Source: Isochrysis galbana (lineage: Eukaryota > Haptophyta > Isochrysidales > Isochrysidaceae). Taken from it: 64,000 nt of DNA. Every line of letters starts with the position of its first letter. Position 1 is the first letter of the stretch. The notes beneath the pieces were generated by a model, which had not been told where the DNA came from, did no database searches, and saw nothing but the letters and a program-made list of their open reading frames with translations. Below are positions 11,346 to 22,545 of the stretch, one piece after another. The translations under genes were made by a program, and so were the position numbers. The DNA lies in NCBI GenBank assembly GCA_018136815.1, contig CM030937.1, forward strand, positions 1,476,253 through 1,540,252, read 5' to 3'.

Positions 11346-12039
11346 GTCTGTCGTATTCCATACGATGACAGACTTTTACTTCTAACCGGTGGTTTATTTT
11401 AAGCCTCAAGGTCTCGTCGGCGACATTCTACCCCTTCTCTTACTTTCTTTCGAGGTCATCAAACGTTCCACGACTGTCTTCCGTCTTCTCTTCATGCATC
11501 GGTTGTAGTCTTCCGTCTTCTCTTCGTGTATCGGCGGTAGCTCCACAGCGAGGTCTGCTCTCGTTGTTCCGACTTCTCTGTTTCGCATGTCTGTGCGCCG
11601 ATGAGTTGCCTTGGTGCCGACGCTTGACAGTCCGCCCTGAGTGTGGTTAGTTTTCGCCCTGTTTGGTTTAGTTCGTGTGTGTCTGTGTGACGAGGGGTCT
11701 TTTTTGAGTCCCTGCGTTGTAGTCTCTCGTGTCTACCTTGGACCTAAGAAGCTCTCATTCTCCTTCTCTCTCTTCCTCTAGCTCGCTAGCTAGCCTCGGC
11801 CCTACCCTCCAACGCCGCGCGTTGTGAGCCTCCGAACCTCCGTCTCTCTTCTCGTCCCTCGCACTCGATGGTAGAAGCTGTCAGACCCGACTTCTACTAT
11901 GACCTCTCAGACATATTCCCGCAAGCAACCACCTACGACTCCTTCACGGCCGCGTCAGCTGCCGGCTCGATCGAACGGCCCTCTGCCCACGAGCCAGTAG
12001 TCATCGCGTGTTCGACAAGCACAAATTCTGTCTTGGCGC
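11346..12039. other. Non-coding region with short CT-rich repeats
   Basis: Contains a repeated GTCTTCCGTCTTCTCTTC block (about 11475-11525) and pyrimidine-rich sequence to 11860. The plus ORF at 11868-12137 has no recognisable domain and overlaps a better minus-strand candidate. I see no gene. Confidence 0.4.
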
Positions 12040-12343
12040 CTACGACCGCGCCGTCCCATAATCCCGCTCCACTTCTGCCCATGGAAACAGCGGGAACTTC
12101 TTTCGGGTCGGGCTCTTCATCATCTTGGCCATCTTGATCGCCCGCTGCACCCGACCTTCTTGTTCCGCTCGGCGAGCGCAGACGTCGTCCGAGACGACCT
12201 CCCACGGACAGAATGTCCGCTTCACGCCTCCCTTGGTCACGTAGCCGCCACGCGCCTCCGACAGGTACTTGCGGAGCTCGGTGCGACGACGGTCGACGGT
12301 CGACCTCCTCCTCGGTCATCATGGATCCGTTCTTCGCTGCCAT
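12040..12343 (-). pseudogene. Short hydrophilic ORF broken by a 7-bp duplication
   Basis: Minus strand starting at the ATG at 12343 (MAAKNGSMMTEEEVDR). The frame shifts at a tandem GGTCGAC GGTCGAC (about 12289-12302) and continues as RRTELRKYLSEARGGYV, KRTFCPWEVVSDD and KKFPLFPWAEVERDY. Removing one 7-bp unit would make one frame. Family not recognised. It could be a decayed element protein. Confidence 0.35.
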
Positions 12344-12659
12344 CGCTCGACGCTCAGTCCGCGGCCTTTCTCTCGGCCTTTCTCCCTCCCCCTCTGCGAC
12401 TTCTCTCTCTGACTCCAATAATAGGGTCGTCGGAGATTGCTCGTCACCGAGTTTCGCGTGTCTTCGGAATCATTCCCTCCCTTTCGTTGTTGTAGTAGAT
12501 TGTTCCTCTTTCTTCGCTGTCGCCGTTGTTTGCAGGAGATGAGACGCGTGTCGTCTGCGGTTGCACCCACCGCAACACCCGAGCAAAACTCCTGTAAAAG
12601 GGAGAAATGGGTGGGACGATGCGTACAAATAGGTTGCCGCGTCAAGCTTCCGAATTTGT

Positions 12660-13120
12660 GCTCAAAGGGCCGGCTGCGCGGGCCCGCCAGCTGCGTGCGG
12701 CTGCGTGAGGCTGGGTGCGGCTGTGTGCCCTGCAGGCCCCTGGGTGCGGCTGCGTGCGGCTGCGTGCGGCTTCGTGCGGCTGCGGCCAGCTTCGTGGATC
12801 CTGCTGCAGCTTCGTGCGGCAGGAGCGCAGGAGCGCTGCGACGGTGAGTGGGTGGGGGCAGGCGGGGGCGCGACAGGACGAGGCGGGGCGAGGCGGGGCG
12901 GGCGGGGCGCGGCAGGGCAGGGCGGGGCATGGCTGGGCGCGGCTGGGGCTCGGCGGCAGGACGCAGTGCGGGGAAGACGCTTCTGGAAACAGAGGGGGCA
13001 GGGGCAGGGGGACAGGGGGACCTGGTGGGGACCTGGTCGGGAGCTGGTGGGGAGCTCCTTGGGGAGCTCCCACTGGGTGTCACGCAGGGGGCAGCAGGGG
13101 CCGCAGTGGGCAAAAGTATA
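12660..13120. repeat. GC-rich minisatellite and G-rich tracts
   Basis: Tandem GTGCGGCTGCGT-like units (about 12690-12830) pass into GGGGC/GGGGA-rich sequence. Long proline- or arginine-rich ORFs on both strands here are composition artefacts. Confidence 0.6.
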
Positions 13121-13157
13121 AAGGCATTTGAAACCCCAGATTTTAGAATGGACTCTG

Positions 13158-13225
13158 GTCCGGTGGCCCAGTGGGGTGGAGCGGTGGGTCGGGGCTGGCG
13201 GGGGGCTGCGGTTCGAGTCTGGGCT
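13158..13225 (+). mobile_element. tRNA-derived SINE head (pol III boxes)
   Basis: Box A TGGCCCAGTGG at 13164-13174 and box B GGTTCGAGTCT at 13210-13220, 36 bp apart as in tRNA genes. The intervening sequence does not fold into a convincing anticodon arm, so it is more likely a SINE promoter than a functional tRNA. Confidence 0.5.
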
Positions 13226-13636
13226 GGGGGGGTCGGGGAACTTTTCTTTTTGGGCCGTGTCTGGCCTCGTCCTGCTGGCTGGTGGTGGTTGGACGTACCA
13301 TGTATTTCTTGAATTTGACCCCCTTTGTTGGGCCTGTTCAACCCACAAGAATCCCCTACATCCTCTATTCATCCCGTTGCACCTAGCAGTCTAGCAGTCT
13401 AGCGGAGGGAGGGCCGGCCCCCGCTCCCACCTTGTTGTTTGTTTATACTCGCTATCTTAGTCTGTGGTCGCGGCTCCTCGTCGGCGCGTCCGCGGCCTCG
13501 TGGCGCCGAGGCAGCGCTCTGATGGGTCGGGGAGAGAAGGAGAAACAGAGAGGAAGGGGAAGGGGGAGGGTTTAGAAGAGAGGGACGAGGGAGGCAGCCG
13601 TGGGGTGCTCTGCAGCTTCTGCCTCCCGTCTGCCGC
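13226..13636. other. Upstream region of LAS1 with purine-rich tract
   Basis: Contains CTAGCAGT tandem copies near 13385-13400 and a GA-rich stretch at 13520-13600 just before the LAS1 start. No coding signal. Confidence 0.45.
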
Positions 13637-15241
13637 ATGTCCCTGCCATGGCGCGAGTGGGCGGAGTGGGAGGACGTGTATCACTGCCTCTTTGTGCCCG
13701 AGGGAGGCGCGGAGAGGGCTAGGGGGCTGGAGCGCGTGGCGACCTGGCGCTCTCGCGGCCGCTTGCCGCTCGCCGTCGAGATGACCGCCACGCTCGTCGA
13801 GTTAGAAACCCTCAGCACACTCTCAGAACACTGCCTCAGCCTCACCTACTCGATGGTGCTCACGCGGCTCGTCAATGGCGTGGTCGATCCGATGCAGCAG
13901 CGCGCGAGGGCGACGTCGGTGCAGAAGCTCGCCGCAGAGGTACAGCTGCCCGCCTCTCTCGTCGCTATTCGCCATGAGGCCACGCACAACCGACTGCCCT
14001 CGCTCCCGATGCTCCGGCTTGCCGCCGAGCAAGCGATGGTCTGGCTTCATGAACACTATTGGCACCCACAGCATGAATTGTACCGCTCGCTTCCGGGCTG
14101 CGTCGAGGAGAGCCTCCGCAAGTGTCAAATGGCAGTTGACAAGAAGATTTCGAGCCGCGTGCCGCGGTGGCGTGTGAGCTCGTGCGCCTCGCAGCTGGTG
14201 CGGAAGCTTGAGCCGAGCCAGGCGCGCACGGTGCTACTCCCCATACTACTTGACGCTGGCTACCTTGCGCCTCCGCTGCAAGGGCCCTCGCGCTCTGCGC
14301 CGACGGTGCCCGGTGACCGTGAGCAGCGCGTGGCGAGCCTTCGACTCTGGCTCCGTTTGCTCGGTCGACTTCAGGAGCTTTGGCCCCACGAGCACATTGG
14401 TGGGCTTCTCTTGGTCGAGTGCGCTCGACGTCTCGTCGCTGAGCCCAATGACGAGCCAACCCCGGCGGCCCCTGCCGACGCGCCGGCCGCGGCGGTGCCG
14501 ACCTCGCGGCGAGACCTCTTGCATGCATGCGCTGCCTTTGCTCTTGCTCAGCCGCAGCCGAAGCGCGGCCGACGCAGCGTGCTCCGGCTCGGTCGCGCGC
14601 ACCTGCTGCAGATGGCCTCGCTCATCTCAGCAGCACCCGATGGTGGTGGTGCCGGCGTGTCGTCATTGCTGAAGCGTGCCGTGGGGCGGCCAGAGTGGCC
14701 CACCTGCCTGGCTGATTCAGCACGCGAATTGCTCATCATACGACGAGAAGCGGAGGCTCTGCGTTTCTCGATGCGGCGGCAGCGGGGTGCAGTGAGCAAG
14801 AGACGCTTACCGTGGTGCACGACGGGTGGCATGTTGCCGACCGCGTACACTGTTGTGCGGGTGTCCAGCGAGCCCGGAAGCGTGTGGGGCATGTGCGATG
14901 AATGGCCACAAGCACCAATCGGGGAGCCTGTGCTGGCACATTGGTCGGACGATGGCGTTGCGCCGGCAGCTGGTGAGTGTATCATGGGCCGCGAAGACGA
15001 GGCGTTCGCCAAGGACACGTTGAGGGACGTGAGCTGCAGTGAGCTTGCACAGCTTGGCTCGGGCGCGCACGATCTCAATGGGCACCATGGCTTGACAGCA
15101 CAGCTCGGCTCGTATGAGGAGCACGACTGCACTGACGCTCCCTTGCATTCGCAATGCACCGTAGCGCCCGCCTTGATGCCTTTTGAAGTGGAGATTCTAG
15201 CCACAAGAGATGAGATGGCCGGCGCGCAGTTTGCGCACTGA
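13637..15241 (+). CDS. LAS1: LAS1-like pre-rRNA processing endoribonuclease
   Basis: Single exon, 534 residues. The N-terminal 160 residues match the Las1 HEPN domain: WREWAEWEDVYHCLF, WRSRGRLPLAVEMTA, RLVNGVVD, then the catalytic RHEATH (the RxxxxH nuclease motif), PSLPMLRLAAEQAMVWL and EHYWHPQ. Las1 cuts ITS2 during large-subunit rRNA maturation in complex with the Grc3 kinase in the nucleus or nucleolus. The C-terminal half is weakly conserved but keeps a late Trp-rich segment (VWGMCDEWPQAPIG) resembling the Grc3-binding tail. The ATG at 13637 is the first in frame and places the conserved W-x2-W block at the N-terminus as usual. No intron or break is seen. Function rests on motif recognition. 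Confidence 0.85.
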   Translation: MSLPWREWAEWEDVYHCLFVPEGGAERARGLERVATWRSRGRLPLAVEMTATLVELETLSTLSEHCLSLTYSMVLTRLVNGVVDPMQQRARATSVQKLAAEVQLPASLVAIRHEATHNRLPSLPMLRLAAEQAMVWLHEHYWHPQHELYRSLPGCVEESLRKCQMAVDKKISSRVPRWRVSSCASQLVRKLEPSQARTVLLPILLDAGYLAPPLQGPSRSAPTVPGDREQRVASLRLWLRLLGRLQELWPHEHIGGLLLVECARRLVAEPNDEPTPAAPADAPAAAVPTSRRDLLHACAAFALAQPQPKRGRRSVLRLGRAHLLQMASLISAAPDGGGAGVSSLLKRAVGRPEWPTCLADSARELLIIRREAEALRFSMRRQRGAVSKRRLPWCTTGGMLPTAYTVVRVSSEPGSVWGMCDEWPQAPIGEPVLAHWSDDGVAPAAGECIMGREDEAFAKDTLRDVSCSELAQLGSGAHDLNGHHGLTAQLGSYEEHDCTDAPLHSQCTVAPALMPFEVEILATRDEMAGAQFAH

Positions 15242-15544
15242 TTTATGCTGCAGAGACCACCAATGGTGGTGTGTCTGGAAAGACGATCAACGGCATGTGT
15301 GGTTTGTCTCATGCGCACCTTGTCACCCTCCGCGCAGAGAGTGCTGCATGCGAATCGACTCCCGTGTGGGTAGTGCACTCTGTGCACAATTTTCTGTGGC
15401 CCATCGTTGTTGGTTTGGGACATTGACGACATAGGCAAGCCATCATCACCATCTAAAGCGCGCACTTCGTCACAATACATGCCGAGGATGAATAGAGAAG
15501 GTGGGGAGAATGCAGCACGGAAACGAGAGAAACATAACGACGCT
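15242..15544. other. 3' flank of LAS1
   Basis: No coding or repeat signal recognised. It ends at a LINE remnant. Confidence 0.4.
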
Positions 15545-16027
15545 GCGTTTCCCCAACAACGCCGGATAACCTAAAAGCACTATACATCATAGCATGGAGA
15601 TACATCCTAGGCCAGCGCCGTGGCTATGTTGGGGCGTAGGGGCCCAACCGGGAGGCTTTCCCTATGTGTATGGGGCGAGGAGCGGCAGGAGGGGCGCTCT
15701 AAGGCTAAGTAAGGCCCCTGCTGCCCCGTTGTCGGTGGTTGTGGCTGTGTTGGTTGGGCTGTTGTGTGCCATGGTGTGACACAATGGTGGAAGTGGTTGA
15801 AGTGTCTGGTGTGGCGCGCAGGGTGCTTAGCGGGCGGTGGCTCGCATGGCAACTGCTCGGGCGTGGCCTTGCTTGTGGGCGCTCTGAAAAAAAATTCTTG
15901 AAGGTGTAGCTTGTAGGCGCTTTGACTGCGCAGCGTCGGCCATGGCCTGATCGGCCGGCGCCGAGGGGTGGGCGGAGAGAGAGAAGGGAAGCGGGGCGCA
16001 GCCCATGACCCCATCGTTTTAACGATA
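15545..16027. mobile_element. Chimeric LINE remnant: RT C-terminus (+) joined to 5' leader (-)
   Basis: About 15545-15614 on the plus strand encodes NLKALYIIAWRYIL, matching the RT C-terminal region of the other copies (with a frameshift). From 15615 to 16027 the sequence is a minus-strand LINE 5' end, starting with a hairpin at about 16026-16012 followed by GGTCATGG and an open frame (16014-15607) without domains. The two parts have opposite orientations, so the copy is rearranged. Confidence 0.55.
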
Positions 16028-16456
16028 GGTGTATTGTGTGACTATGGGCTATGGATTTGCCTTAGCAAAACTGAGCGCATTAGATCCAACTCCACATCCA
16101 ATTGGCCGCCCGTGGGAGAATCATCGGCGCACATCTTTACCAAACAAGCCCCCGTGTGGGCAAAGGGGCCCCAGAACGCGGAGCGACGAAAGGTTCTGAG
16201 ATAATTCCCTCAAGGCACAACATAACGACGATGGATGTTTAAGGGTCTCACCGGCAGCCACATGGTGTCCGCTCCCGAGGCACTCGGAACTTCCTTCTCG
16301 GCATATCATGGACAGCCCGTACTCCTCAGAGCTACCATACACTATGGTCGTGGATCAGAGTGCGCCATAGGGAGAGAGGGAGCCCATGGCCCCCTGCCCA
16401 ATTCATTGGCGCAAAACCACACCATGCCAAATGGAGGGGGAGTAAGGGGCGGTGGT
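16028..16456. other. 3' flank of lumen-protein gene
   Basis: No gene or clear repeat recognised between the LINE leader and the stop codon of the lumen-protein gene. Confidence 0.4.
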
Positions 16457-17741
16457 CTAGTAGTAGGCGAGGAGGTCGGCAAAGTCCTTGTCGAGCTTCG
16501 CGAACCACTTCTGGACGTTGGCAATCTTCTTCGGTGTGCGCTCCGTCTCACCCTTCTTGATGCGTGAGGCATTCTCGAGCTCGGTGACGTCGTACAGGAT
16601 CCTAAGACATCAAGGGTAGGGGCATGATTGGTTTGGGTCCAAGGGGTCAAAACCAAGAGGTGGCCACGACATTCGCGGATTGCGGTGTACTCACGCTCGG
16701 ATAGCACGGTCGGTAGTGAGCTGGGTCTGGTCATCGAACACGGTGGTGATGGTGTTGAGATCATTGCGGAGCGCTGAGAAGTCGAAATCCTTGCGGATCA
16801 CGGGGATGAGGTTCATGTTCGTGTCCTTCTCAAACTGGGAGCTCAGTGCGGCCGCTGATGAGCGGTACTTCTTGATGGCCGACAGACCGTCCTGCACAGC
16901 CTTGGAACCGAGCAGCTCGTCATCCTTCTCGGCGTCCTGAGGCTTTGTCGTCTCGATGCCCTGAAGCCCGGATGGGAAGACAAGGCAGGTGGGACCAGAA
17001 AACCATGCGCGTGACGCGGGCTTGGAGGTGAAGCAATGCGCTCCGATAGACGTGCTTGGCGATGAGCGCGGGCGAATGGGGAGGGGCAGGATAATCAGGG
17101 GAGAGGGAGGATGCGTTGAGGTGGAAGGCTCAGAGAAGCATCACTTCGCTCCCAGAGGCGCGATGAATGTGCAGCGCAGGCGCAGGAGAAGGGGCAGGAT
17201 TTTGTGGGGGTGGAGAAGTAAGGTCACGTGGAGAGACAGGGAGGCGATGAGAAGAAGGAGTTGAGGTAAAAGTGGGGCGAGCGTACGAGGTAGGGCGACC
17301 GAGCAAGCGGGCAGGAAGGGAGGGAGGACGGGAGAGGGGGAGAGAGGAGGCAAGAGGTGAGAGAGGGTGTACGGGGGAGAGCGAGCAAGCGCAGGCAGAG
17401 GGAGTTGGGGGGAGGGGGGCGGGAGAGACCAGCATAGAGAGAGAAGCTGGGTGTGGGTCAGTGGGGCGGCCGGGGGGGGGAGGAAGGGGGCCATGAGGGC
17501 GGGAGGGAAGAAGGGAAGAAGGGAAGGGGGCCGAGAGTGGGCAGCGCACCAGCGAGGTGACGTATCCTGCCCATGCGGGCGTGGCAGAGGCGACGCCGAG
17601 CGAGGCGATCGAGGTGAGGAGCGCGCGGCGCGAGGCGGTGGCGAGCGGCTGCGGCGCACGCGCTGCAAGCTCCGCGCGACCGACCACCGGCGCCTGCAGG
17701 GCGCCCGACGCGAGGAGCGAAGCGCAACAGAGGAGCGACAT
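16457..17741 (-). CDS. PsbQ/Psb31-like thylakoid lumen protein
   Basis: Three exons on the minus strand: 17741-17550, 16960-16695, 16601-16457, with GT-AG introns and consistent phases, giving 200 residues. The leader is tripartite: a signal peptide ending at the plastid motif GALQAPVV, a transit-like stretch, then a twin-arginine thylakoid signal (SRRALLTSIASLGVASATPAWA) with cleavage after AWA. The mature 140 residues are helical with features of PsbQ-type four-helix bundles (AIKKYRSSAAAL, SALRNDLNTITTVF, LDKDFADLLAYY end). PsbQ-like proteins stabilise the oxygen-evolving complex. Lumen targeting is well supported; the choice between PsbQ', Psb31 or another lumenal helical protein is not settled. 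Confidence 0.75.
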
Positions 17742-18269
17742 TCTCTTCTCTCTCCCTCCCCTCCCCCCCCCCCCCGCCCCGCCTCTCTCTCCCCCCTCCC
17801 CCCTCCCCCTCTTCTTCACTCCCCCCCCCCTTCTCTCCCCTTCTACTTCTACTGCTCTTGGGTTGTCTTTCACCGTGATGACGGCTTCTTCTTCTACCAC
17901 TACACCGCGTTGTCTTCTCTCTCTCTCACCTCGCACACCACCTTGTCTTGTAGTGCGAGCGCGCTCTCTCTCACCTCGCTATCTTCTTCCTCCCGCGCCG
18001 CCTCCCTCTTTCCCCTCTTGTTTTCCTCTCTTTCTACTTCTTCTTTTCACCTAAAAAGTGTCGATCGTTCGTTAACCTTACCATGTGGGTTCGTTCCCAT
18101 ACAACTCTTTCTAGCCCCTTCCTTTTGTTCTCTCTCCTCTCTCCTCTCCTCCCCTCACCTTCCCGTGGTCCTCTCTCTCTCTCTCCTCTCTCTTCTTCTT
18201 CTTCCCTGATCGACGAGTGCTCTCCCCCTCACTCGAGTTCTTCGCTCCATTCAGTACATGAAAATGGCC

Positions 18270-18300
<31 letters not shown>

Positions 18301-18600
18301 ACTCACCGCTCCCTCACTCCTCCACGCGCTTCCCTCTGCCCCCTGGACGACCCCGGCGTCGGGGGGCCGCGCGCGAGGGGGGAGATCTCGCCGAGGGGGA
18401 ACGAAACAGGACAGGTCGTGGAAACTTCGTCTTCCCGCTCCCGCTGATTTACACACTTTTGCAAATTGTACTTCTAGGAGTACTCTAGGGATAGCCCTGT
18501 CACTCACGCCATGTACCCTGTTAACAATATTTTTTCCCCTCTCCTCGGTGTCCGAGGATAACCGAAACAAACAACAAAAGATTTTTGCAAGGTTCTCGTA
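17742..18600. repeat. Long polypyrimidine region upstream of lumen-protein gene
   Basis: CT/C-rich on the plus strand from 17745 to about 18220, including C-runs at 17766-17775 and 17820-17830. An (AG)n microsatellite follows at about 18270-18302. It lies directly 5' of the minus-strand start at 17741. No coding signal beyond compositional ORFs. Confidence 0.6.
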
Positions 18601-19518
18601 AAAGGTTTGAGGAGCGGGGTTAGAACAGCTCCTTCAACCCTCTTACAACCGCTGTGCAAAAAAGAATTCCGCTGGCACTCGGTTGAAAGAGCCATCTCGC
18701 TGCTGGGATGCCCACGCTCCCCTACATGCACCTACACCACGCAGGAGCAGGAGTTGGAGGACTCCCTCCTCGCCCTGGCGCAGCACATGTGGATTGCCGG
18801 GTGCAGGCGGCACAGGCGGACTGGAGTGCGTGGGGAGTGAGGCGGCGCCGCGCGCTGCGCCCGCGCGCGATCGAGACAGCTCTCCTTGTGTTCGCGGCAG
18901 CGCCGCTGCGCCGCTGGTGCGCACAACGCGCTCACGCATTGCGCACTGGGCCGGAGCGCCTTTCGCCTTTCGCTCGCTCGACTCCAACGAGAATCAGCGG
19001 CCGTGGGCGGCGACGAGCATGTTCTCGTGCGTAATATGTATGCGCGCTTCGGCGTGCGGCTTGTAGACCTTCCGGACTTTATTGAAGCACTGCAGCTGCC
19101 AGCCGGCTTGCCGGCTTCTGTTTGCACGTTTGCACGGTAGGCATGTGGTCAGTGGAGAGGAATCTGCCCTCATCCCTCGCAGGCGGTTCAAGATTGCAGG
19201 TGAACGCGCATGCCCCCCTCCCCTCAACATTCAATAGTGACCTCCACCATGCTCGCCTTACTCCGCCTCTTCCTGCGTCCTCTCAGGCTCTCAGGTAGTG
19301 CGACTCCTTTGGAATGGGAGTGGTAAAGTAAAATCACTAAGAGGGTGGCAGTTTATCGGTATATCAGTTTATCTTGAGGAGAGCTCTAGTTGAGACTGGT
19401 CTCCCGGGGCGGCGCCCTCGGACGACGCCGGCCGCGCCAACCCGCTTCCCTCCCCGCTCTCTCCCCCTCTCTCCCCCTCCCTCTCTCTCCCGCTATCCTC
19501 GCGCGCCGCCTGAGCGTG
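18601..19518. other. Region upstream of hflX, no gene supported
   Basis: Several GC-rich ORFs overlap on both strands with no recognisable domain. A short plus-strand stretch near 19030-19130 (YARFGVRLVDLPDF) looks protein-like but cannot be placed. CT-rich sequence at 19440-19500 precedes the hflX start. Confidence 0.4.
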
Positions 19519-22130
19519 ATGCGGACTTTATTCGGCATCACGCTGCTGTACATCGCGGCCCACGCTTTCCAGGCCCCCGCCGCCGTGCCCAGCGCGAGTG
19601 GTGGAGGGCAGCTACAAGCGCTTCCTTCCGTTCACATAGTGCCTGCCTTCTGGGATGGACGGCGGAGAGAGCGGCTGCCGCAGCGGTTATGTATGCAGAT
19701 GGAGCCATTCCAGCAGCAGGAGTCGGGTGGGGCTTTCGGGTCGGAGGACATCACCATCCACTCGGGCGCAGCGTTCATCGTGGGACTCGACATCAAGCGC
19801 GACCGGTACAAGACCCTGGCAGGCGATGGAGATCAGGGTGCTCTCTGGTCCATCACGGACTCGTTGGATGAGCTTGAGCGGCTGTGCGACACTGCAGGAC
19901 TCGAGGTTCGGGGACGCGATTACCAGTCGCTCCAGAATCCGTCGGCGTCCACCTTCATTGGGTCGGGCAAGGTGGAAGAATTGGGTGAGCTTCGCTTGAT
20001 GACCCATCCCTCTTCCCCGGCAAGAGTACACATGCTCATATCGAACTCCAATCACGGCCCTCCCATGCGCATCTTCTCCAGGTAGCGTGGTGAAGAGCCT
20101 GAAGGTTGAGACGGTTGTCTTTGATGACGAGCTCTCGCCTGCGCAACAAAGGAACCTGCAGGCGGCACTTGGGGTGCAGGTACGGTATGCTTGTCATTTT
20201 CAGTCGCGGTAGCACGCGAGGTTAGGATCCACGCTGACGACGTCGAACACGCACCATCCTGAGTCGAGTGTACGGAACGGGTGGGGGATCCATATCACAG
20301 ATTGGCACACCATCTTCCCACGTCTTCTCGCTGTGTGCAGGTCGTGGACCGCACCATGCTCATCCTCCAAATCTTTGCACAGCGTGCGCGCACTCGTGAG
20401 GCAAAGCTTCAAGTGAGCCTTGCCCGTATGCGCTACATGCTTCCACGCTTGAAGACATTCATGACCACCGGCGCCGGCATGGAAGCCAAAGGTGGAGCGT
20501 CCGGCGGTGGAAAGGGTGCAGGCGGTCAATTCCTTAAGGGAGCAGGAGAGTCACAACTTGAGGCCGATCGACGACTGTACCGAAAGCAGATTTCTCGTGT
20601 CGAGGCGGAGCTCGAGCAGGTGCGTCGTCGGGTGCATCTGTCCTTTCGGCAGAGAATTGAGACGGGTGCGAACATGACGGCTGCACACTGCTCGTGGCAG
20701 CAGCGTCACACACGATCAGCTTACCACATGCCACGCTGCACACTCCGTCCCCCTCCCCCCGCTTTCTTGGGCCATACCCAAGCAGGTGCGAGGCACACGT
20801 GAGCTGCAGCGCAACGCGCGGAAGAAGCGCGGGCACATGCCTTTGATAGCGCTGGTTGGATACACCAACGCTGGAAAGAGTTCATTGCTGAATCAATTGT
20901 GTGGGCGGGTCCCCGGAGACGCCGAGGTAAGTTGTGCACACGGCTCACATTGCGTTGTGCACTAGAGGTCTATGGGAGAATGGTGCCGTAAGCTCTCGCG
21001 CTCCGAAATGCTCCAACCTGTGTGTTGCCTTGCGAATAGGTCTATGCCGACGACCAATTGTTTGCAACACTGGACCCCACGATGCGAAGGCTCAAGCTGC
21101 CGGGAGGCCGCGAGGTCATGCTTGCAGACACTGTCGGCTTCATTCAGGCGAGCTCGCCTCATGATCAACTATCTACTTAACAGGCGTATAGCTTACCATG
21201 GCCATTCCGTCCATTCCTCCTCGCGTTCACGCTGGCAGCCTGCGATTATCCTACTCTGCGACTGCACAACCTCACCCATTCCATGCTTCTCTGCCTGCAG
21301 AAGCTTCCGACGAAACTCATCTCTGCGTTCCGCGCGACACTGGAAGTTTGCGAGGACGCCGACGTGCTTTTGCATGTCGTTGATTGCTCATCTCCACTTG
21401 GCCGCCAGCAAGCATGGTCAGTGCAGCGGATCTTGTCGGAGATCGGGGGCATCCCATCCGTCGGAGAGAGCGTGCCACAGATTCTCGCACTCAACAAGGC
21501 TGATGCTGTTCTCGCAATGCAGGCAAGTATCTCTCCAAGACTCGCCCTCTTGCTCCAGTCACTTGCCGCGTATTGTTGGAGTAGGCGAAGTGCGGCTTTC
21601 ATGCGTGGGTAACGCACGCCGCGCAGCACTTTCTTGAGCGTGGTCAGCCGCTCTGACTCGTCCCCAGGCGGGTCGCACAGGTCTGTGCCCATCCGCGAAG
21701 ACGTAATCTTTCTGCTCGCAACCTGATCCTCATCCCGTCTTGTCTGTGTGTGTGCTTGCAGGGTTCCTTGCCTAGCCCAGCTGACTGGGTGAATATCCAC
21801 GATCGCGTGAGGCCAGTATCCGCGCTCGCAATATCCGCCACCAATGGCAACAACTTGCCCAAGCTGCTTGAAGCAATCGAGAAGGCTTTACTTGCTCTCT
21901 CCGTGCGTGTCGAATGTGTGTTGCCTTACTCGGCTGGCGAGCTACTTGCAGAGATGCATAAAGTGGGCACGATCGTTGAGGAGAGCTACGTCGACGTCGG
22001 GACTCGAGTTGTAGCATTCGTTCCGCGCTCGCTTGCGATGAGGTTGAAGAAGATGGCATTTGTGCAGCCCGATAAAAGGGACGTGTCACAGCAGGGTGCA
22101 AAGGGTGCCACTGCGAACTCAAAGAGCTGA
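19519..22130 (+). CDS. hflX: Plastid-targeted HflX-type ribosome-associated GTPase
   Basis: Seven exons: 19519-19984, 20082-20179, 20341-20619, 20786-20926, 21040-21147, 21301-21522, 21762-22130, totalling 560 residues with phases that close exactly. The leader [20 protein letters not shown] is a signal peptide with the red-plastid motif. Next comes the HflX domain ([37 protein letters not shown], a Gly-rich loop, [16 protein letters not shown]). The G domain has G1 [13 protein letters not shown]2 region FATLDPT, G3 DTVGFIQ, G4 NKAD and a G5-like SATNG. HflX splits or rescues ribosomes, here presumably in the plastid. The introns after exons 5 and 6 start with GC (gcgagc, gcaagt), not GT. Confidence 0.9.
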
Positions 22131-22445
22131 GCACAGCCTCATGGCGCATTTGACGCCAACACGAGCAGGGCTCTTGGAGATCGTGCTATTTGCGTGCGTG
22201 TACACACCACCCGCCGGTTTATGCATAATGCACGAGACAATTCACCACCTTCTCCGAAAGCACACTTGTTGTAGCAATGCTCCACTTGTTGACCATTACA
22301 CCTGTGACTAGTGACTAGGTGTGGCGGATTGGGGTGGCTCGAAAGCGTTTCCCTATCCCACTGGCAAGGCGCCCCCCCCCCCCCTAATATGAAAAAGCAC
22401 AGACCACCGACCTCTTACTCGTGCTTTTTCTGTGGTACACTAGAA
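22131..22445. other. 3' flank of hflX
   Basis: No gene seen. Contains a C-run near 22370-22384 and a direct duplication of a CGTGCTTTTTC-like palindrome around 22392-22432. Confidence 0.4.
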
Positions 22446-22545
22446 CTATCGGTAATCGTTAAACCGATAGGGTCATTCAGCTGTCGCATTCGCGATGTCT
22501 CAGAGGCAAAAAGAAATAACAGTAAAGAAAAAAACAGTAATTAAT
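22446..22545 (+). mobile_element. Short SINE-like element: LINE leader hairpin plus 3' stem-loop and A-rich tail
   Basis: Starts with the hairpin leader (arms CTATCGGT and ACCGATAG-like at 22446-22470, then GGTCATT). It continues with a stem-loop containing TCGCATTCGCGATGTCTCAGAGG and ends in an ACAGTAAA-type tail. The same stem-loop and tail occur on the minus strand at about 61500-61570 next to another leader copy. Confidence 0.5.

Noticed and set aside
12319-13341. 340-residue minus-strand Pro/Ala/Arg-rich ORF
   Set aside because: Overlaps a GC minisatellite and a SINE head; composition artefact with no domain.
19020-19140. Exonuclease-like exon (YARFGVRLVDLPDF)
   Set aside because: Too short, no second exon in a compatible frame, and antisense frames are equally open.
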